DNA of 64,000 nucleotides from Cordia subcordata (taxonomy: Eukaryota; Streptophyta; Magnoliopsida; Boraginales; Cordiaceae). The stretch spans positions 12,898,501 through 12,962,500 of the forward strand of contig JAPTOF010000008.1 in the NCBI GenBank assembly GCA_028554755.1, written 5' to 3'. The notes beneath the pieces are model-generated. The model worked only from the letters and a program-made list of their open reading frames with translations. It did not search any database and was not told where the DNA came from. The position numbers were made by a program, and so were the translations under genes. Positions 36,001 to 48,246 of this stretch are shown piece after piece (position 1 is the stretch's first letter; each line of letters starts with the position of its first letter).

Positions 36001-38604
36001 AAATTAGTTCAAGTAACAATATCAAATCTAAACGGCATTTATGAGATACGCAAAAATAGATGAGGGAATTTGGAATACGAATTAACCCCACTTACCTCAA
36101 CTCTTAAATTCTGAAATTCTTCAATCTACAACTGAAAATACCCTTGAGATTAGCCCTTAAAGAAAGAATAAATGCCTAACTTGGTTTTCTAGGGTTCTTC
36201 GTATTTTTCTGAGAAGAGAGAAGCGTAGGAAAAAAAATATGTATATAATAATGAAAGGAAGAATATATATATATATAAGAGTCCTATGTCAAAGAATACT
36301 TGGTCAAATTTTATCTTATCTATTTTATTATTAATGTATTAGTATTATTATTAAAGAGTCCCCACTAATAACAACTACCACCCCTCAACTACCACTACTG
36401 AAACGTGTTTGTAGTGGTTGAGTTAAAAATAAATAAATAAATAAATAAGTAACTGGTCCTTACAGCATAGAACTTTGTTTAGGGAGTAAAAGTTTACCAC
36501 TGATTTGCTTTGATTATTCCAATAGTTCTTCACTTTTAGAGAATAACTCTTTTGAGTTATACATTGGTTCAGGGGCAAAAAATTACTATTGGAGTTACAA
36601 GAATTCTAAATCGAAAGTGTTAAGTTGTAGAATTAAGGTAAGTGGGATCAACTTGTATTCCAAATTCCTTTGTCGAATCTAGCATACTTTTAAATTCCAT
36701 ATTTATTTACTTCTGATGATACACCATGATCTTGTTTCTTGTAGTGTTGTGATTGAATCTTGCGATTCACATGCAATCTCATTAAACCCAATTTGTGTGA
36801 TACTAAACGAGTTCTCTTTGAAGCCTAAATATTTTGTTCCAACCAAATTCTTCTTCTATTGTGTTTGGCAGCATTCTTCTCAATTACATCTTACATGTCT
36901 TGTACAATGTGCTTCTCGAAGTTGTGCAACATAGATACATATATGACATATACACTTGGTAGCCATGTGATTACTACCAAACTCTTGCCACTTAGAAGCT
37001 AAAGAAGAAAATTTCTTTCATTCTCTTAGCTTGTTCATGGCTTAGTCCTTGTTTGTTGCTTTTTCCTTTTTCGGGTTTTTATTATTCAAAATTCTTGGTT
37101 TAATTCTTTAATCTTAAAAAAAATATGAAGTCACAAATCAGCTCATGCTATTACATTAGTTTATTTTTATTTTTATTTGTTTTCTTCTTTAGATCCCATG
37201 GATCAAATTATTCTATAAAAACCAAAAAAAAAAATTATTTTCAATACTGATATGGTCCTTTTTATTTTAATTACCCTGTATTTTTTTTCCAATTCATATA
37301 CAATTAAAAAATTATTTTTCCCTAGTCATTTGCAAAAAGAATTAGCAAGTTCTGTTTATTTTATTGTATTTAATTTTAATTTATTATATTTTATTCTATA
37401 ATTGATTTTTTTTTAAAAAAATAATATGTCTACTATTTTTCAACTTCTCTAAAAGAGGAAAAAAATTCATAAACACGTGCCCATGTTAAAGCAACTCCGC
37501 CAAGTTGATTCATAGCTCTATCACCTAATGACTGTTCGATTGCCATATTCCATAAAATATGCATTCAAGTCTCTACTTGGTTGACCTTATTTATCTAAAG
37601 CTAATATGGCTATGCCTGTTCTTTGGTTATCAGCCCTATTCTTGATTTATCTAATTCTTTTAATGAAAGAATTATGTCATTTTGTCCCTCTTATTCCAAT
37701 ACATGTTTGTGATTTTTGTGAAGGATTTCAAAAAAATATTACCATATACTTATGTTCTCTTTACATAAGTTGCATTGTGGTGGCTTGACATAATTGGCAA
37801 TTATTTTTGCCTTATTGTAAATGATGGGATCCCTTATCATTTGTGCTTGTGGGGCAATATACCCCTATCTTGTGTGCCTATGGAGGCCTTGTACCTATAC
37901 CATGTGTGCTAGTGGGGAGCCTTATATCCATTACTTGATATGATTGCGAATGGTTTGTAATTGTGACATAGGAGCCTTATGCCCATATCATGTGCACCAG
38001 TAAGGGTCTTATACCAACTACTTGATATGATTGTGATTGATTTGTGATTGTGACACAACAATATGTCTTTTGTGATACTCGATCCAATTCTTTTACTTAA
38101 ATTGTTTATTAAGATTTTATCATGAAGTGATTAGCATGAATTTTTCCTCATTTCTTGTGCTCTTACATTTTCCTATTGACCTTCTTGCATTATAATTCTT
38201 GTTCCAGCTTTCTCTATCATGTATTAAAACATTTTTTGTTCTATCCTGGGGGAAAGACCCTTATTGAACATTTTCTTCGCTCACCCTTACTATTATTTTT
38301 CCTATAGATGATCACGAGTAAGAGGATATACGTTGACAATAGGGGATGACCTTATCTTTACTTTATTAGTGCCGTGAGAATAAGAATTGAGTGATGAGAC
38401 ACTATTTTATTGATATTTTGGTTCATGTTAGGTGTGTCGATTTGACAATGACTTGTAATCGTATCTAGAGTTTTCTTAATATATTGGAGTGCTTTAGTGC
38501 TTTGAATGATTTGATGAGGTTTTAGTAGCCTTGTGGTTTGAGAGGTTCACTCCTCTTGGTCCATGGCATGTCACATCTTGAGCCTCAAGTTTTGGTTCGT
38601 GACA
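33076..38604 (+). mobile_element. Solo LTR (+) with perfect TSD ATACT, split by an opposite-strand solo LTR
   Basis: It begins TGTAATGATC and ends GGTTCGTGACA. ATACT flanks it exactly (33071-33075 and 38605-38609). The insert 33441-36464 plus its duplication accounts for 3029 bp, leaving about 2.5 kb of LTR. On the + strand it carries donor AAG/GTAAGT (intron start 36638), GGTATAAGG-type repeats (37840-38030), the hairpin ATTGAACATT...GCTCACCC near 38265 and acceptor CTATAG at 38307 followed by ATGATCACGAG. No primer-binding site follows the end, consistent with a solo LTR. Confidence 0.75.
33441..36464 (-). mobile_element. Solo LTR (-) nested in its relative, TSD GCATA
   Basis: On the minus strand it begins TGTAAGGACC (36464) and ends GGGGCGTGACA (33441). 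GCATA flanks it exactly (33436-33440 and 36465-36469). On the minus strand a (TA)n TATA-like tract lies at about 36252-36270, then a CT-rich leader, a donor GAG/GTAAGTGG (intron start 36095), the GAGC...GCTCACCC hairpin near 33790 and an acceptor TTACAG at 33762-33767 followed by ATGATCACGAG. Its 3' two-thirds are the inverted counterpart of 36580-38604. Confidence 0.8.
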
Positions 38605-38609
38605 ATACT

Positions 38610-39740
38610 ATGAGTGCTCAATTAGTTAAGAATTGTGAGATCATTCTTGAGAATCACCATTCCCCAAATCTAAACATGCTTAAGGCTTTACGAGTTTTCA
38701 TAATTGGATGAGGTACTGCATACTCTATTTTAGTGAAAAATCTTAATATATTATCTAATTCTTTTTCCTTTATGACTTATTATTTTAGATATATGATAAA
38801 ATAAAAAATGCCTACATAGGAAATGACTTCAATCTTGAGTTTATGTGCAAGGTTTGTCTTCTTACATGGAGGTATCTACGATCTTACGAAAAAACCAGGA
38901 GCCATCAACTTGGTTTATCTAGATCAAACTGAGTGCATGGTTGCCAATGTTACAATTTAATGATTAAAACACTTTTTTGCTTTATAGGTGAAAGAATAGG
39001 AACAATAATTAAAAATTAAGGACATAATAAATTTCCTAAAGGTGATAAAACTCTATAATTTGAATCTAGTAGCATTTACTTGTACTAAATTATCCATTAT
39101 TTGAACTGAGTAGATCGTATTGCGTTAAATTAAGTGAGACGTGCTTCAATATATTACGGTAGTGTTAATTATTATTCGATAAAGATAATAAGATCATTAT
39201 GTTGTGGACCAAGTAGCTTGGGAAATCATAAAATTGTTATAGCATATGGATTAAAAAGGAAGTAGCAGCAAATGACACTGCTAGTCAGATCATTATGAGA
39301 CTAATTTTAACTCAACATAGTGCGAGGTGTCTTGGGACCACCTTTAGAGAAAACAAAACAAAAAGAAAGATGTAGCATATTGTGATAATAAGCATTCCAT
39401 GGGAAAAAGTCCAATTTTCTATGAGTAACTTGAGAAGGAAGCAAGATGTGACTTATTTCTCCCATGTTGCAACTTAAATGATTAGGTTATATGTTAAAAA
39501 TGTAATACTTACTTGATGCCCAATTGCAATCTCATCTACAAATGCCTTTGTGAGCTCTTATGGTTGTTATAGTATTGAAGATTCTTTTGTGGACTATTAT
39601 TTATAGCATGAGAGATAAGTGAAAATTTTTAACATAGTGCAATTGAAACCTTACCTATTGATCATCATACTCTGTCTTGAAGGATTATATCCTATTTTTC
39701 TTTCTTTTAACATCTTTCTAATTACTTTTGTCATGGACTT
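38610..39740. other. AT-rich DNA, nothing recognised
   Basis: No gene, RNA or well-defined repeat. Many short AT-rich frames only. Confidence 0.5.
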
Positions 39741-39749
39741 GAGATCTTT

Positions 39750-40520
39750 TGAATATTTTATGCTCTTTTCTTATTCTAGCTTGAACTAAACTCTTTATTC
39801 TAGTATTGCAACAGAATTTTCTGATTATTTATTTGAATAGTTTCTCTAATTTTTTTGATTATTTATTTGAATAGCTTCTCTTTATTTATTTCAAGTTATT
39901 TCTTTGGTGTTTATTCAATCCTGTGCTCGATTGCTTGGCCACCAATATGCATGATAAACCCTAATTGAATTGGAAAAGAAGATTAGGTGAGATCTAGATT
40001 GAATAACTTAGGAACAAATTAACTTAAGTGGTCTAGGTTGATTTGCTCTGTGATCGAGGCAGGAATGATCTCGTCGCCCTAAGTAGTCCAAAGGAATCCA
40101 TTCTTCATCAACCCAAATTAATAATCGAATATAGCTAGAGGTTTAAGGAAGGTTAGATCTACTTCTATCAGGGAGGAACATCTAGAAACATTAGAATTCT
40201 GGATTAACAACAAGGATTAAATTAGGTAAATACAAAAGTTGCTAACAATAAATCAATTAGTTAGGGAAAGTTACAATCCTAGGTCTTTAATTTCTAGAAA
40301 TCTTGGTCTTTGCCTTTATTTACGTTGCTTATTTTCTTTCAATTCTTTTAGTTTTAGTTTCATAAAATTTCCATGTTCTTGATTGTTTGAATTAGATAAG
40401 TGTAAACGAGCTGATAGTTAGTAGATTCAGAAATTAGATCCTCGTGGGAACAATCTCTTATTCACTCTATATTACTTGTATACGATCACGTACACTTGCA
40501 TGTTGTCACGAAATCTGTCA
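39750..40520 (+). mobile_element. Possible Ty3/gypsy LTR fragment
   Basis: The text near 40440-40500 (CCTCGTGGGAACAATCTCTT, then TTACTTGTATACGATCACG and TACACTTGCATG) is of the kind found at the 3' ends of Athila/Tat-type plant LTRs, where a CTCGTGGGTTCGAC-like phrase precedes ACGATCGCGTACACTTG. Upstream are AT-rich stretches with CTAGG and TTAATTAG phrases as in the blocks at 1343-3165 and 52478-54905, but on the other strand. No ends or duplication found. Confidence 0.3.
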
Positions 40521-40960
40521 ACTTATGCTTCATCATAAGTGTTTTTATCATTAATGTGGTTCTCTTTCATGGGCTTTCTAATGGCAGGGAACTATAAATA
40601 TGCTACTGTAGTACTTTCTTGATGTTCTACCATTGACTTGGCCACAAGTAGCCCTCTGTTGTCTCTAAAAATTTATTTGTATCCATTTCATTTGTACTTA
40701 TTTGTTTATCTCATAGCATGCTATGCTATGATCCTTATAAGAGTAGTTCTTACTATGTCAAATATGTTTTCCACCTAAAATAAGTGCTTATAGCAGTTGC
40801 CACTGCACTTAGGAGCAATCTTTTGCTTGGTTGTTTATTACTAGTGTGTACCAACTAATCATGTAAAAGTCACGTTTACAATTGCCGGTGCCCTTAGTGA
40901 TTGTCCTTTATAAAGTGTCTGGTGAATATCTGTTACTGTTGTTGCCTTATAACATACACT
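40521..40960. other. Unassigned AT-rich DNA
   Basis: No supported feature between the possible gypsy fragment and the next LTR copy. Confidence 0.4.
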
Positions 40961-40964
40961 ACAA

Positions 40965-42053
40965 CCAAAAATAATAAGAAAATGAAATAAAACCTTATAA
41001 AGCTAATTTTGGGGAGCTTCAACAAAGGGTGAGGGGAACATGGTCCTTAAAATAAGGGTAGATTTTATGTAGTGGATTTTTACTTTTGGTTAAAAAGCAA
41101 GAAACGTGCTAGTTAAAAGTTTGGGTCAAATAAGCAAATAAAGAATAAAATAAATAAAATAACAATTGGAATGGAAAGAGCCAAAAAAAAAAAAAACCTT
41201 CAAAACATAACTACACAATCCATCTCCTTCCTCTAGGAACTCTTCTTTGGAGAATAAAATCCACCACCACACTACTCCAATTTCATACTTCAACCTCAAT
41301 TACAAATATAAGCAAAAGGATAGCAAAGTGGAAAGAAAATCAAAGAGGCTAAAAATATTGGAAATCATTATTGTGAATTTGGAGATTTGAAGACTACATT
41401 GACTATTAAAGGTCTTTAAGCCTTTTAATGTCTAGCTGGAGAAGAGGTAAGTAGAATCTATTATCCCTTCAGGTGCTTTACTTGTTGACTTAGAGGTATC
41501 ATCTAATTTATGACATATGATTTGTTGTTTACTTGCACCAACTTCCGTAGGAGTTATTTGAATTTCTTGATTCAGGTTATGCATTGTATGTGGTATTAAA
41601 GTTTAAATTGAATCTTATTCGAGCATGAGGCCTATCTAATGTGAATTTGCTATTACAAAATCTTGAAATTTTACATTTATTAGTTTGTTTGTATACGGCA
41701 CTATTGAATATGACAATTTGCCATGTTTTCTACTATCGATGGTTTCTCTTTGCATTTTTTTTTTGTGCTTAAAAGAGGTGAATATACTTACTAGGCATTA
41801 TTTTGCTCACCCCCTTATCCTTCCTCCTTACAGACCATAAAGACTAGATCATGGTTCACCAGCTAAAACAAGCTATAAAGATCAAAATAAAATTGATTGA
41901 CTATAATATCAATATCAGTTTGGAAAATTTCCATGTAATTGAAGTAGTGATTTTTTTTTTCCTTTCTTTGAGTTTGTTGAATATTTGAAATATTGTTTGT
42001 GCCTTAATGGATTTATAATAGTAATAGAGATTGTGTAGTTTAGTAGGCTTAGG
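40965..42053 (+). mobile_element. Truncated LTR copy of the TGTAA...GTGACA family
   Basis: Closely similar to 22340-24110 minus the hAT and the extra 195-bp unit. It has the donor GAG/GTAAGTAG (intron start 41457), the hairpin GGGCATT...GCTCACCC near 41795 and the acceptor TTACAG (to 41833) followed by ACCATAAAGACTAG. Similarity stops at about 42053 (AGGCTTAGGA), before the expected GTGACA end, and starts well inside the LTR, so both ends are missing. It supplies the empty site for the hAT element at 23234. Confidence 0.75.
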
Positions 42054-43055
42054 ATACGTGTTAGCATGTTTATTGAGCTTACAATATCTTAGAAAACCTT
42101 CTTTAATGTGTTCTATTCTTGCAAAATGCATTTGATCAAAGTTTGGGATTTTTTAATCATGCTTGGTGGCTTTTTCTGAGCAATCTGTTGAAGCCGGACT
42201 CCCTAGTCAGGCCCCCGCTGGTCGTAGAGGTCGACCGACCTCAACAGAATACTTAAAGCTACCATTGGACCTAGCCGGTTGATTAGCCTAGGTGTCCATC
42301 CTGGTTAGTGAGCTTTATAGTAAGTCAGGGCCTTCAGTCGGTTGATCAACTAAGGCCATCAATTCCCTTACAACATTAAATGCTAAAGCTGTTAGAGGAC
42401 TGTTACTTCTTTTAACTCCATTTTCCACCATTATTGCCCTAACAACTCTCATATGCTTTAAATACACTCTCCTAGCATTCAAACATTATCTCTAAGCTTT
42501 TCTAAACTCTTTCTAATCATTTTCTTGCTTAGAATCACTTGAGAGTTTGAGCTATATTTGTGATGTCTTTTGAGCATTCAAGAGCCATTTATTGCTATAC
42601 CTACTTGTAAGAAATTTGAACTTACAAAAAAAATCTTTTCTACCATTTATTGTTGTATACACACTCTAGAAGCTAGGTTTGTTTGAGAGAAACATATATT
42701 AGCTTGAATGAGTGTGGGGAAATCCTAAAGAGAAGAACTCTTGGGTTCCTTGAAGGGTATCTTAAGTGTAAAAAGAAGTTCGTTTATGTCTACCAACATT
42801 TGAAGGTGCACACATATTGATGAAGTACTGAAGTCTTAAGGGGAGCACCCTTAAACGGTAGATGTAGGCTTGCCAAACCACCTAAAAATTGATCTTCTCT
42901 ACTCACTTTCTATTTTTCTTATTTTATGATTTGTGTGCCTTAAGTTTCGATTAATCGTATAGGTGAACTTGCTTGTTTTTATTGAGTAGTTTGATTGTGA
43001 AAATTGCACATAATCTTAATTCATCCCTCCTCTTAAGATTATTACCCCTTACATT

Positions 43056-43071
43056 TGGTATAAGAGCTAGG
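43056..43071 (+). other. Primer-binding site of the Sirevirus-like element
   Basis: TGGTATAAGAGCTAGG follows the LTR end CCCTTACA by two bases and resembles the initiator-Met site TGGTATCAGAGC with changes. Confidence 0.65.
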
Positions 43072-43107
43072 GTTCTACATATAGTTTAACCACTGATAGA
43101 ATTTTTC

Positions 43108-44104
43108 ATGGCAAATAATATGGATATTTCACCTATTGAGGGCTTGTCCATCAACAAAACTTTGGTATTTGATGGCCTTAACTATGCTTTTTGGAATTGA
43201 GAATGAAACTTTATATTCAATCAAATGATTACAAAGCATGGAAAATTGGTGTTAATGGACCTCAAATAACTATGAAAATGGTAGGTGATAAAAAGATTCC
43301 TAAACTGGAAAGTGAATCAGATGATAATGATATGATGCTTGAACAATTGAATGCTAAAGCCTTGTATATCTTGTTTGCTAGTTTGAATACTACCAAATTT
43401 GCTAGAGTAATGGCTTGCACCTCGGTTAAGGAACTTTGGACCAACTAGAGGTAACTTATGAAAGAACTAGTCAAGTTAAGGAATCAAGAATTAGCATGCT
43501 TGTTCAAAAATATGAAGCTTTTAAAATGGAATCAACTGAAAGTATTGAATAAATATTTGCTAGATTTCTTGAAATTACTAATGGCCTCAAGGCACTGGGA
43601 AAGAAATACTCTAATGCAGAGATGGTGAGCAAGGTGCTAAGAAGTCTACCATCATTATGGCAACTAAAGGCGACGGCTATGAAGAAATCAAAAGACCTCA
43701 AGACATACCCATTGAATGAATTGATCGGGCCACACATGACTCATGAACTTGAGATTAGGGTTCATGAAGAAGATGACTAGAAGATGAAGAGGTCCATGGC
43801 TCTTGTTGCTTCAAAACAAGATTCAAGCGATGATGATGATAATGATGATGAAGGATTGGATGAAGAGATGGCCCTACTAGCAAGAAACTTCAAGAAATTC
43901 ATAAAGTTCAACAAATGGAAAAGAGGGTCTTTCTCAAAAAATTGGAAGAAAAAGGGCAAAGAAGTCAAGAGAACAAAGGAGATGAAGAATAATGAACCGA
44001 GGTGCTTCAATTGCAATAACCCGGGGACATCAAGGGAAATTGCCCAAAACTCATAAAGTATAAGGAGGGAAAGGCTCTTAAAGCAACTTGGGACACTTCT
44101 GATA
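43108..44104 (+). pseudogene. gag of the Sirevirus-like element
   Basis: The ATG at 43108 opens a typical copia gag start (ISPIEGLSINK, LVFDGLNYAFW). A one-base shift near 43190 moves it into the frame beginning ELRMKLYIQS. A TAG follows KELWTN at 43446, a TAA follows STESIE near 43549, and another TAG follows HEED near 43780, where an acidic DDDDNDDEGLDEE run appears. A zinc-knuckle half, CFNCNNPG (about 44011-44034), then meets a frame change, and the rest of the knuckle (KGNC) is in the frame of the next open region. The His of the knuckle appears replaced. Confidence 0.75.
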
Positions 44105-44109
44105 GTGAA

Positions 44110-44721
44110 GTGGAAAGCATAGAGGAGTATGAAGTAGCTAACTTTGTATGTCTCATGACAAATGAGGATGAGGTACACTCTTCACCTTGCTATTCTAGTT
44201 TTTCATCTTGTGAAGAAGAGGATGAATACACTTTTGAAAAGTTGCAAGAGGCATTTTCAAGATTGCATGTTGATCAATTACTTGCTTTGAACAAAAACAA
44301 GAGTTTGGCTAAAAGTTTGGAAAATGTTTTAAATGAAAAAGACTGTTTGGAAAAGAAAAATGTATCTCTTGCTCAAACCATTGAAAGTTTGGAAAAACAA
44401 GTGGAGGATTTGAAAAAGAAGAAGGAGGATTTGAAAAAGAAGAATGATAATTTGAATGTGATTGTAAGAAAATTTACAAATGGAAAGGAAAACTTTGAAA
44501 AGCTTCTTGGATCACAAAAAATGGTATTTGACAAAAGTGAAATTGGATATGAGCCTACAATCAAACAAAAGTATTTGAAAAATTACTTTGTGAAAGCATC
44601 AACCTTCGCTAGCTCTTTAAAATCCACTATCACTTATACTTATTGTGAAAGGCATGGACATGTTTCTACTTATTGTTATTATAATAAGTTGCATGATAGA
44701 GGTATATTTGTCCCACAATGA
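44110..44721 (+). pseudogene. gag-pol linker with coiled coil
   Basis: Open frame of 203 codons, in the same frame as the second half of the zinc knuckle just upstream. Residues about 50-120 form a Lys/Glu/Leu-rich coiled coil with repeated EDLKKK units, then a C-H-H-C-like patch (YCERHGHVSTYCYY). It ends with a stop at 44719-44721 before the protease. Such coiled-coil gag extensions are common in this lineage. The function in particle assembly is an inference. Confidence 0.6.
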
Positions 44722-44836
44722 CAAAGACCTAAATCAATTGTTAAAGCCAAGAATTGAAACTAATGTTAAGGACCCAAAGAGTTTGGGGACCCAAAATTAA
44801 GGCTTTTGTGCTTATCAACATGTGTAGGTATGCCAT

Positions 44837-45985
44837 GTGAGCAAACATAGCAAGAAGAAGTGGGTATTGGATAGTGGGTGCTCCAAACATATGACGGGTG
44901 ATTCCACTTTATTCTATGAGCTTAAAAAGGTCAAGGGTAGAGATATGACCTTTGGGGACAATAGCAAGGGGAGAATATTAGGTAAAGAAAGCATTGGTAA
45001 AGAGTCTTTGGCTATTCATAATGTGCTTCTTGTTGAAGGTCTTAAGCTTAACTTGCTTAGCATCAGCCAATCGTATGATAAAGGTCATAAAGTTATCTTT
45101 AAATCTTCTAGTTGCATTGTGCATGATTGGGAAGGTAAGAATGTGCTACTTGTTGCTAGTAGAAATGATAATGTTTATACCATTGAGATTGACCAACTTG
45201 AGAATCAAAATGTTACATATCTATCCATTGTGCATGAAAACTCTTGGTTGTGGCATAGAAGACTTGGGCATGCTAGCATGGGTTTATTGGAGAACTTGTC
45301 TAAACACGAGCTAGTTAGAGACTTACCCAAGATTAAGTTTGAAAAGGACAAAGTGTGTGATGCATGTCAACTTGGAAAGCAATATAAAACTTCTTTCAGA
45401 CCTATCAACATAGTTTTTACTTCTAAAGCATTGCAATTGTTGCATATGAATTTGTTTGGATCAATTGATGTGACTAGCCTAGGTGGATCTAGAGATAACT
45501 TTATTGTTGTAGATGATTACACTAGGTTTACATGAGTCATGTTTCTTGCACACAAAAATGACGCCTTCAATGAATTCGCAAGATTATGTAGAAAAGTGCA
45601 AAATGAGAAAGATTATTTTATAACTTACATTCATAGTGATAATCACATAGAATATGTGAACACTCCTTTTGTGCATTTTTGTGATAAGCATGACATTGAG
45701 CACAACTTTTTGGCCCCTCAGACTCCTCAACAAAATGGGATAGTAGAGAGGAAGAATCGTACTTTACAAGAAATGGCAAGAACTATGCTTAAAGAACGCA
45801 ATTCACCTACATATTTTTGGAGTGAAGCCATTAACACCGCATGTTATGTGCAAAATAGAGTCCTCATTGGACCCATTTTAAACAAAACCCTGTATGAGCT
45901 TTGGCATGGCAAAACATCTAAGATTTCATATTTCAAAGTATTTGGTTGTAAATGCTTTATTTTAAATACAAAAGATCATTTGTGA
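44837..45985 (+). pseudogene. Protease and integrase of the Sirevirus-like element
   Basis: The protease motif WVLDSGCSKHMTGD lies at 44858-44899 with the catalytic DSG intact. The integrase zinc finger is clear: WHRRLGHAS ... CDACQLGKQ (HHCC) at about 45250-45380. The usual first catalytic Asp (HMDLFGP context) reads HMNLFGS at about 45440-45460, an Asp-to-Asn change. A TGA replaces the Trp after DDYTRFT at 45533-45535. The frame continues to 45985 with HSDNHIEY (second acidic motif, altered) and TPQQNGIVERKNRTLQ with the catalytic Glu. A TGA at 45983 follows ILNTKDHL. The integrase cannot be active as read. Confidence 0.85.
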
Positions 45986-46459
45986 AAGTTTGATGCTAAA
46001 TCAGATGAGGGTATTTTTCTTGGTTATTCCACTAAGAGTAAGGCTAATCGTGTGTATAACAAAAGAACTCTTAAAAGAATCAATGCATGTAGCTTTTAAT
46101 GAAGTTAATCCATTTGTGCGGAGAAAGGATATTGTTGATGTAGGTCACCTCTTGGAGAAGACAACACTTAAAGATCAACCTTCAAAAAAAGATCAAGAAG
46201 ATGCACCCAAAGAAGGAAAATCTCAAGCCAAGGTGGAAGAGAGAAAATGTTCAAATAAAAAAACTACCTAGGGAAATGAAGAAGCTCACATTGACTTGCC
46301 AAGGAGTCAGAGGTCGTGAGAGATCACCTCCATGACCAAATCATTGGTGATCTATCCAAGGAGTAAGAACTAGGCATAATATCAATACATTTTTGTGAGA
46401 ATTATGCGTTCATTTCACAAGTTGAACCTAAGAATGTAAAAAAAAAAAAAAAAGCCTTA

Positions 46460-47840
46460 CTTGATGAAAAATGGATAATTACCATGCAAGAAGAGTTAAA
46501 TCAATTTACTAGAAACAAGGTTTGAAAGTTAGTAGAAAGACCTAGAGACCACCAGGTAATTGAAACTAAATGGGTATTTAGGAACAAATTAGATGAATCT
46601 TGTGTAGTAACTAGGAATAAGGGTAGACTTGTAGCTCAAGGGTATAACCAACAAGAAGGAATAGATTATGATGACACTTATGCTCCCGCAGCTAGATTAG
46701 AATCCATTTGTATGTTGCTTGCATTTTCATGTTGTATGGATTTTAAACTATATCAAATGGATGTCAAGAGTGCTTTCTTAAATGGTTTCATCGAAGATGA
46801 GGTATATGTTGAGCAACCTCCTAGTTTTGAAGATTTGTGTTTTCCAAACTATGTTTTTAAACTTGAAAAGACTTTATATGGTGTAAAACAAGCCCCTAAG
46901 GCTTGGTATGAAAGGATTAGTGGTTTTCTTATTGAAAATGGTTTTGAGAGAGGAAAACTTGACTCTACTTTGTTTATAAAAGGAGAAGGAAAAGATATTT
47001 TGCTTGTTCAAATCTATGTGGATGATATTATGTTTGGTGCCACAAATGTTGTGTTGTGTAAAAGTTTCTCTAAGTGTATGCATAGAGAGTTTGAGATGAG
47101 CATGATAAGTGTATTGACGTTCTTTCTCGACCTCCAAATCTAGCAACCTAAGGAAGGCATCTCCATAAATAAAGCCAAGTGCACAAAAGAGATAATCAAA
47201 AAGTTCGGCTTGAGGGTGCTAAAGAGATTGCAACCCCCATGAGTTCGTCAACTAAGCTAGACTAGGATGAAAAGGGTAAGCCGGTAGATAAGAAGAAATA
47301 TCGAGGTATGATTAGTAGCTTACTCTATTTGACAGGCTTAAAGGTGGATATTATGTTCACCATGTGTTTATGTGCTAGATTTCAATCTAATTTTAAGGAA
47401 ACACATCTAGTTGCCGTAAAATGAATCATTAGATATCTTTGGGGAACTAGTAACCTAGGACTTTGATATGCAAAAGGAACTTCATTTAACTTATATAGTT
47501 TTTTGGATGCCAATTTTGCTGGTTATAGGGTAGATCGTAAGAGTATTAGTGACACTTGTCAATTTCTTGGTTTTTCATTAGTATCTTGGTCTAGTAGGAA
47601 GCAAATAGTATATCTATATCTACTATCGAGGACAAATATATTGTAGCCAGAAGTTGTGTTGCCTAAATTTTATAGATGAAACAAAACTTGCTTGATTATG
47701 GTTTGCATTAAGATCATGTGCCTATATATTGTGATAATACTAGTACTATAAATCTCACAAAGAATCCTATTCAACATTCTAGAACTAAACATATAGAGAT
47801 TAGGCATCATTTTATAAGAGATCATGTGTAAAAATGTGAC
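46460..47840 (+). pseudogene. Reverse transcriptase and RNase H of the Sirevirus-like element
   Basis: From about 46460: MQEELNQF, ETKWVFRNKLDE, GRLVAQGYNQQEGIDYDDTYAP, then the open frame 46712-47143 with QMDVKSAFLNGFI, LEKTLYGVKQAPKAWYERI and the catalytic YVDDIMFG at 47020-47043. A TAG at about 47141 follows FFLDLQI. RNase H remnants run to about 47830 ([27 protein letters not shown]) across several frames. An A-run of 14 bases at 46439-46453 marks a slippage-prone spot before the RT. Confidence 0.85.
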
Positions 47841-48246
47841 ATTATACTTGAATTTGTTGATACATTATCAAGTTGCTAATATTTTTACTATACCTTTGCA
47901 TGAGGATCAATTTTTGTAAGATTATGAGAGAGATTGGCATGCAATTTTGTGGCTAAAATGTGTTTAAGTGCAAATATGTGGCTTTGAAATGTTGAAAATT
48001 GCATTTTTCCACAATCTGAGCAAGCCGATGGCCTTAGCTGGCCGATTGAGGTTAATTTAAGGGCTTTTTCACCTCATTCTTTTCACTTTTCCCCAATTTC
48101 GTTTTACCAAAACCCTAAACCCTTCAAACCCACTTTTTAAAACTCAACTTTTCGCCAAAATCTTTCAAATTTCTTTTCAAATTCATCAAATCCACTACCC
48201 AAAGACCACTTTCAACGAATTATTTTGTGAAATTTCATCCAAAATC

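Noticed and set aside
33441..38604. A single 5.2-kb foldback transposon
   Set aside because: Each arm belongs to an LTR with TG...CA ends and its own perfect 5-bp duplication, which fits two nested solo LTRs better.
44373..44564. Minus-strand frame over the copia coiled coil
   Set aside because: Shadow of the Lys/Glu-rich sense frame.
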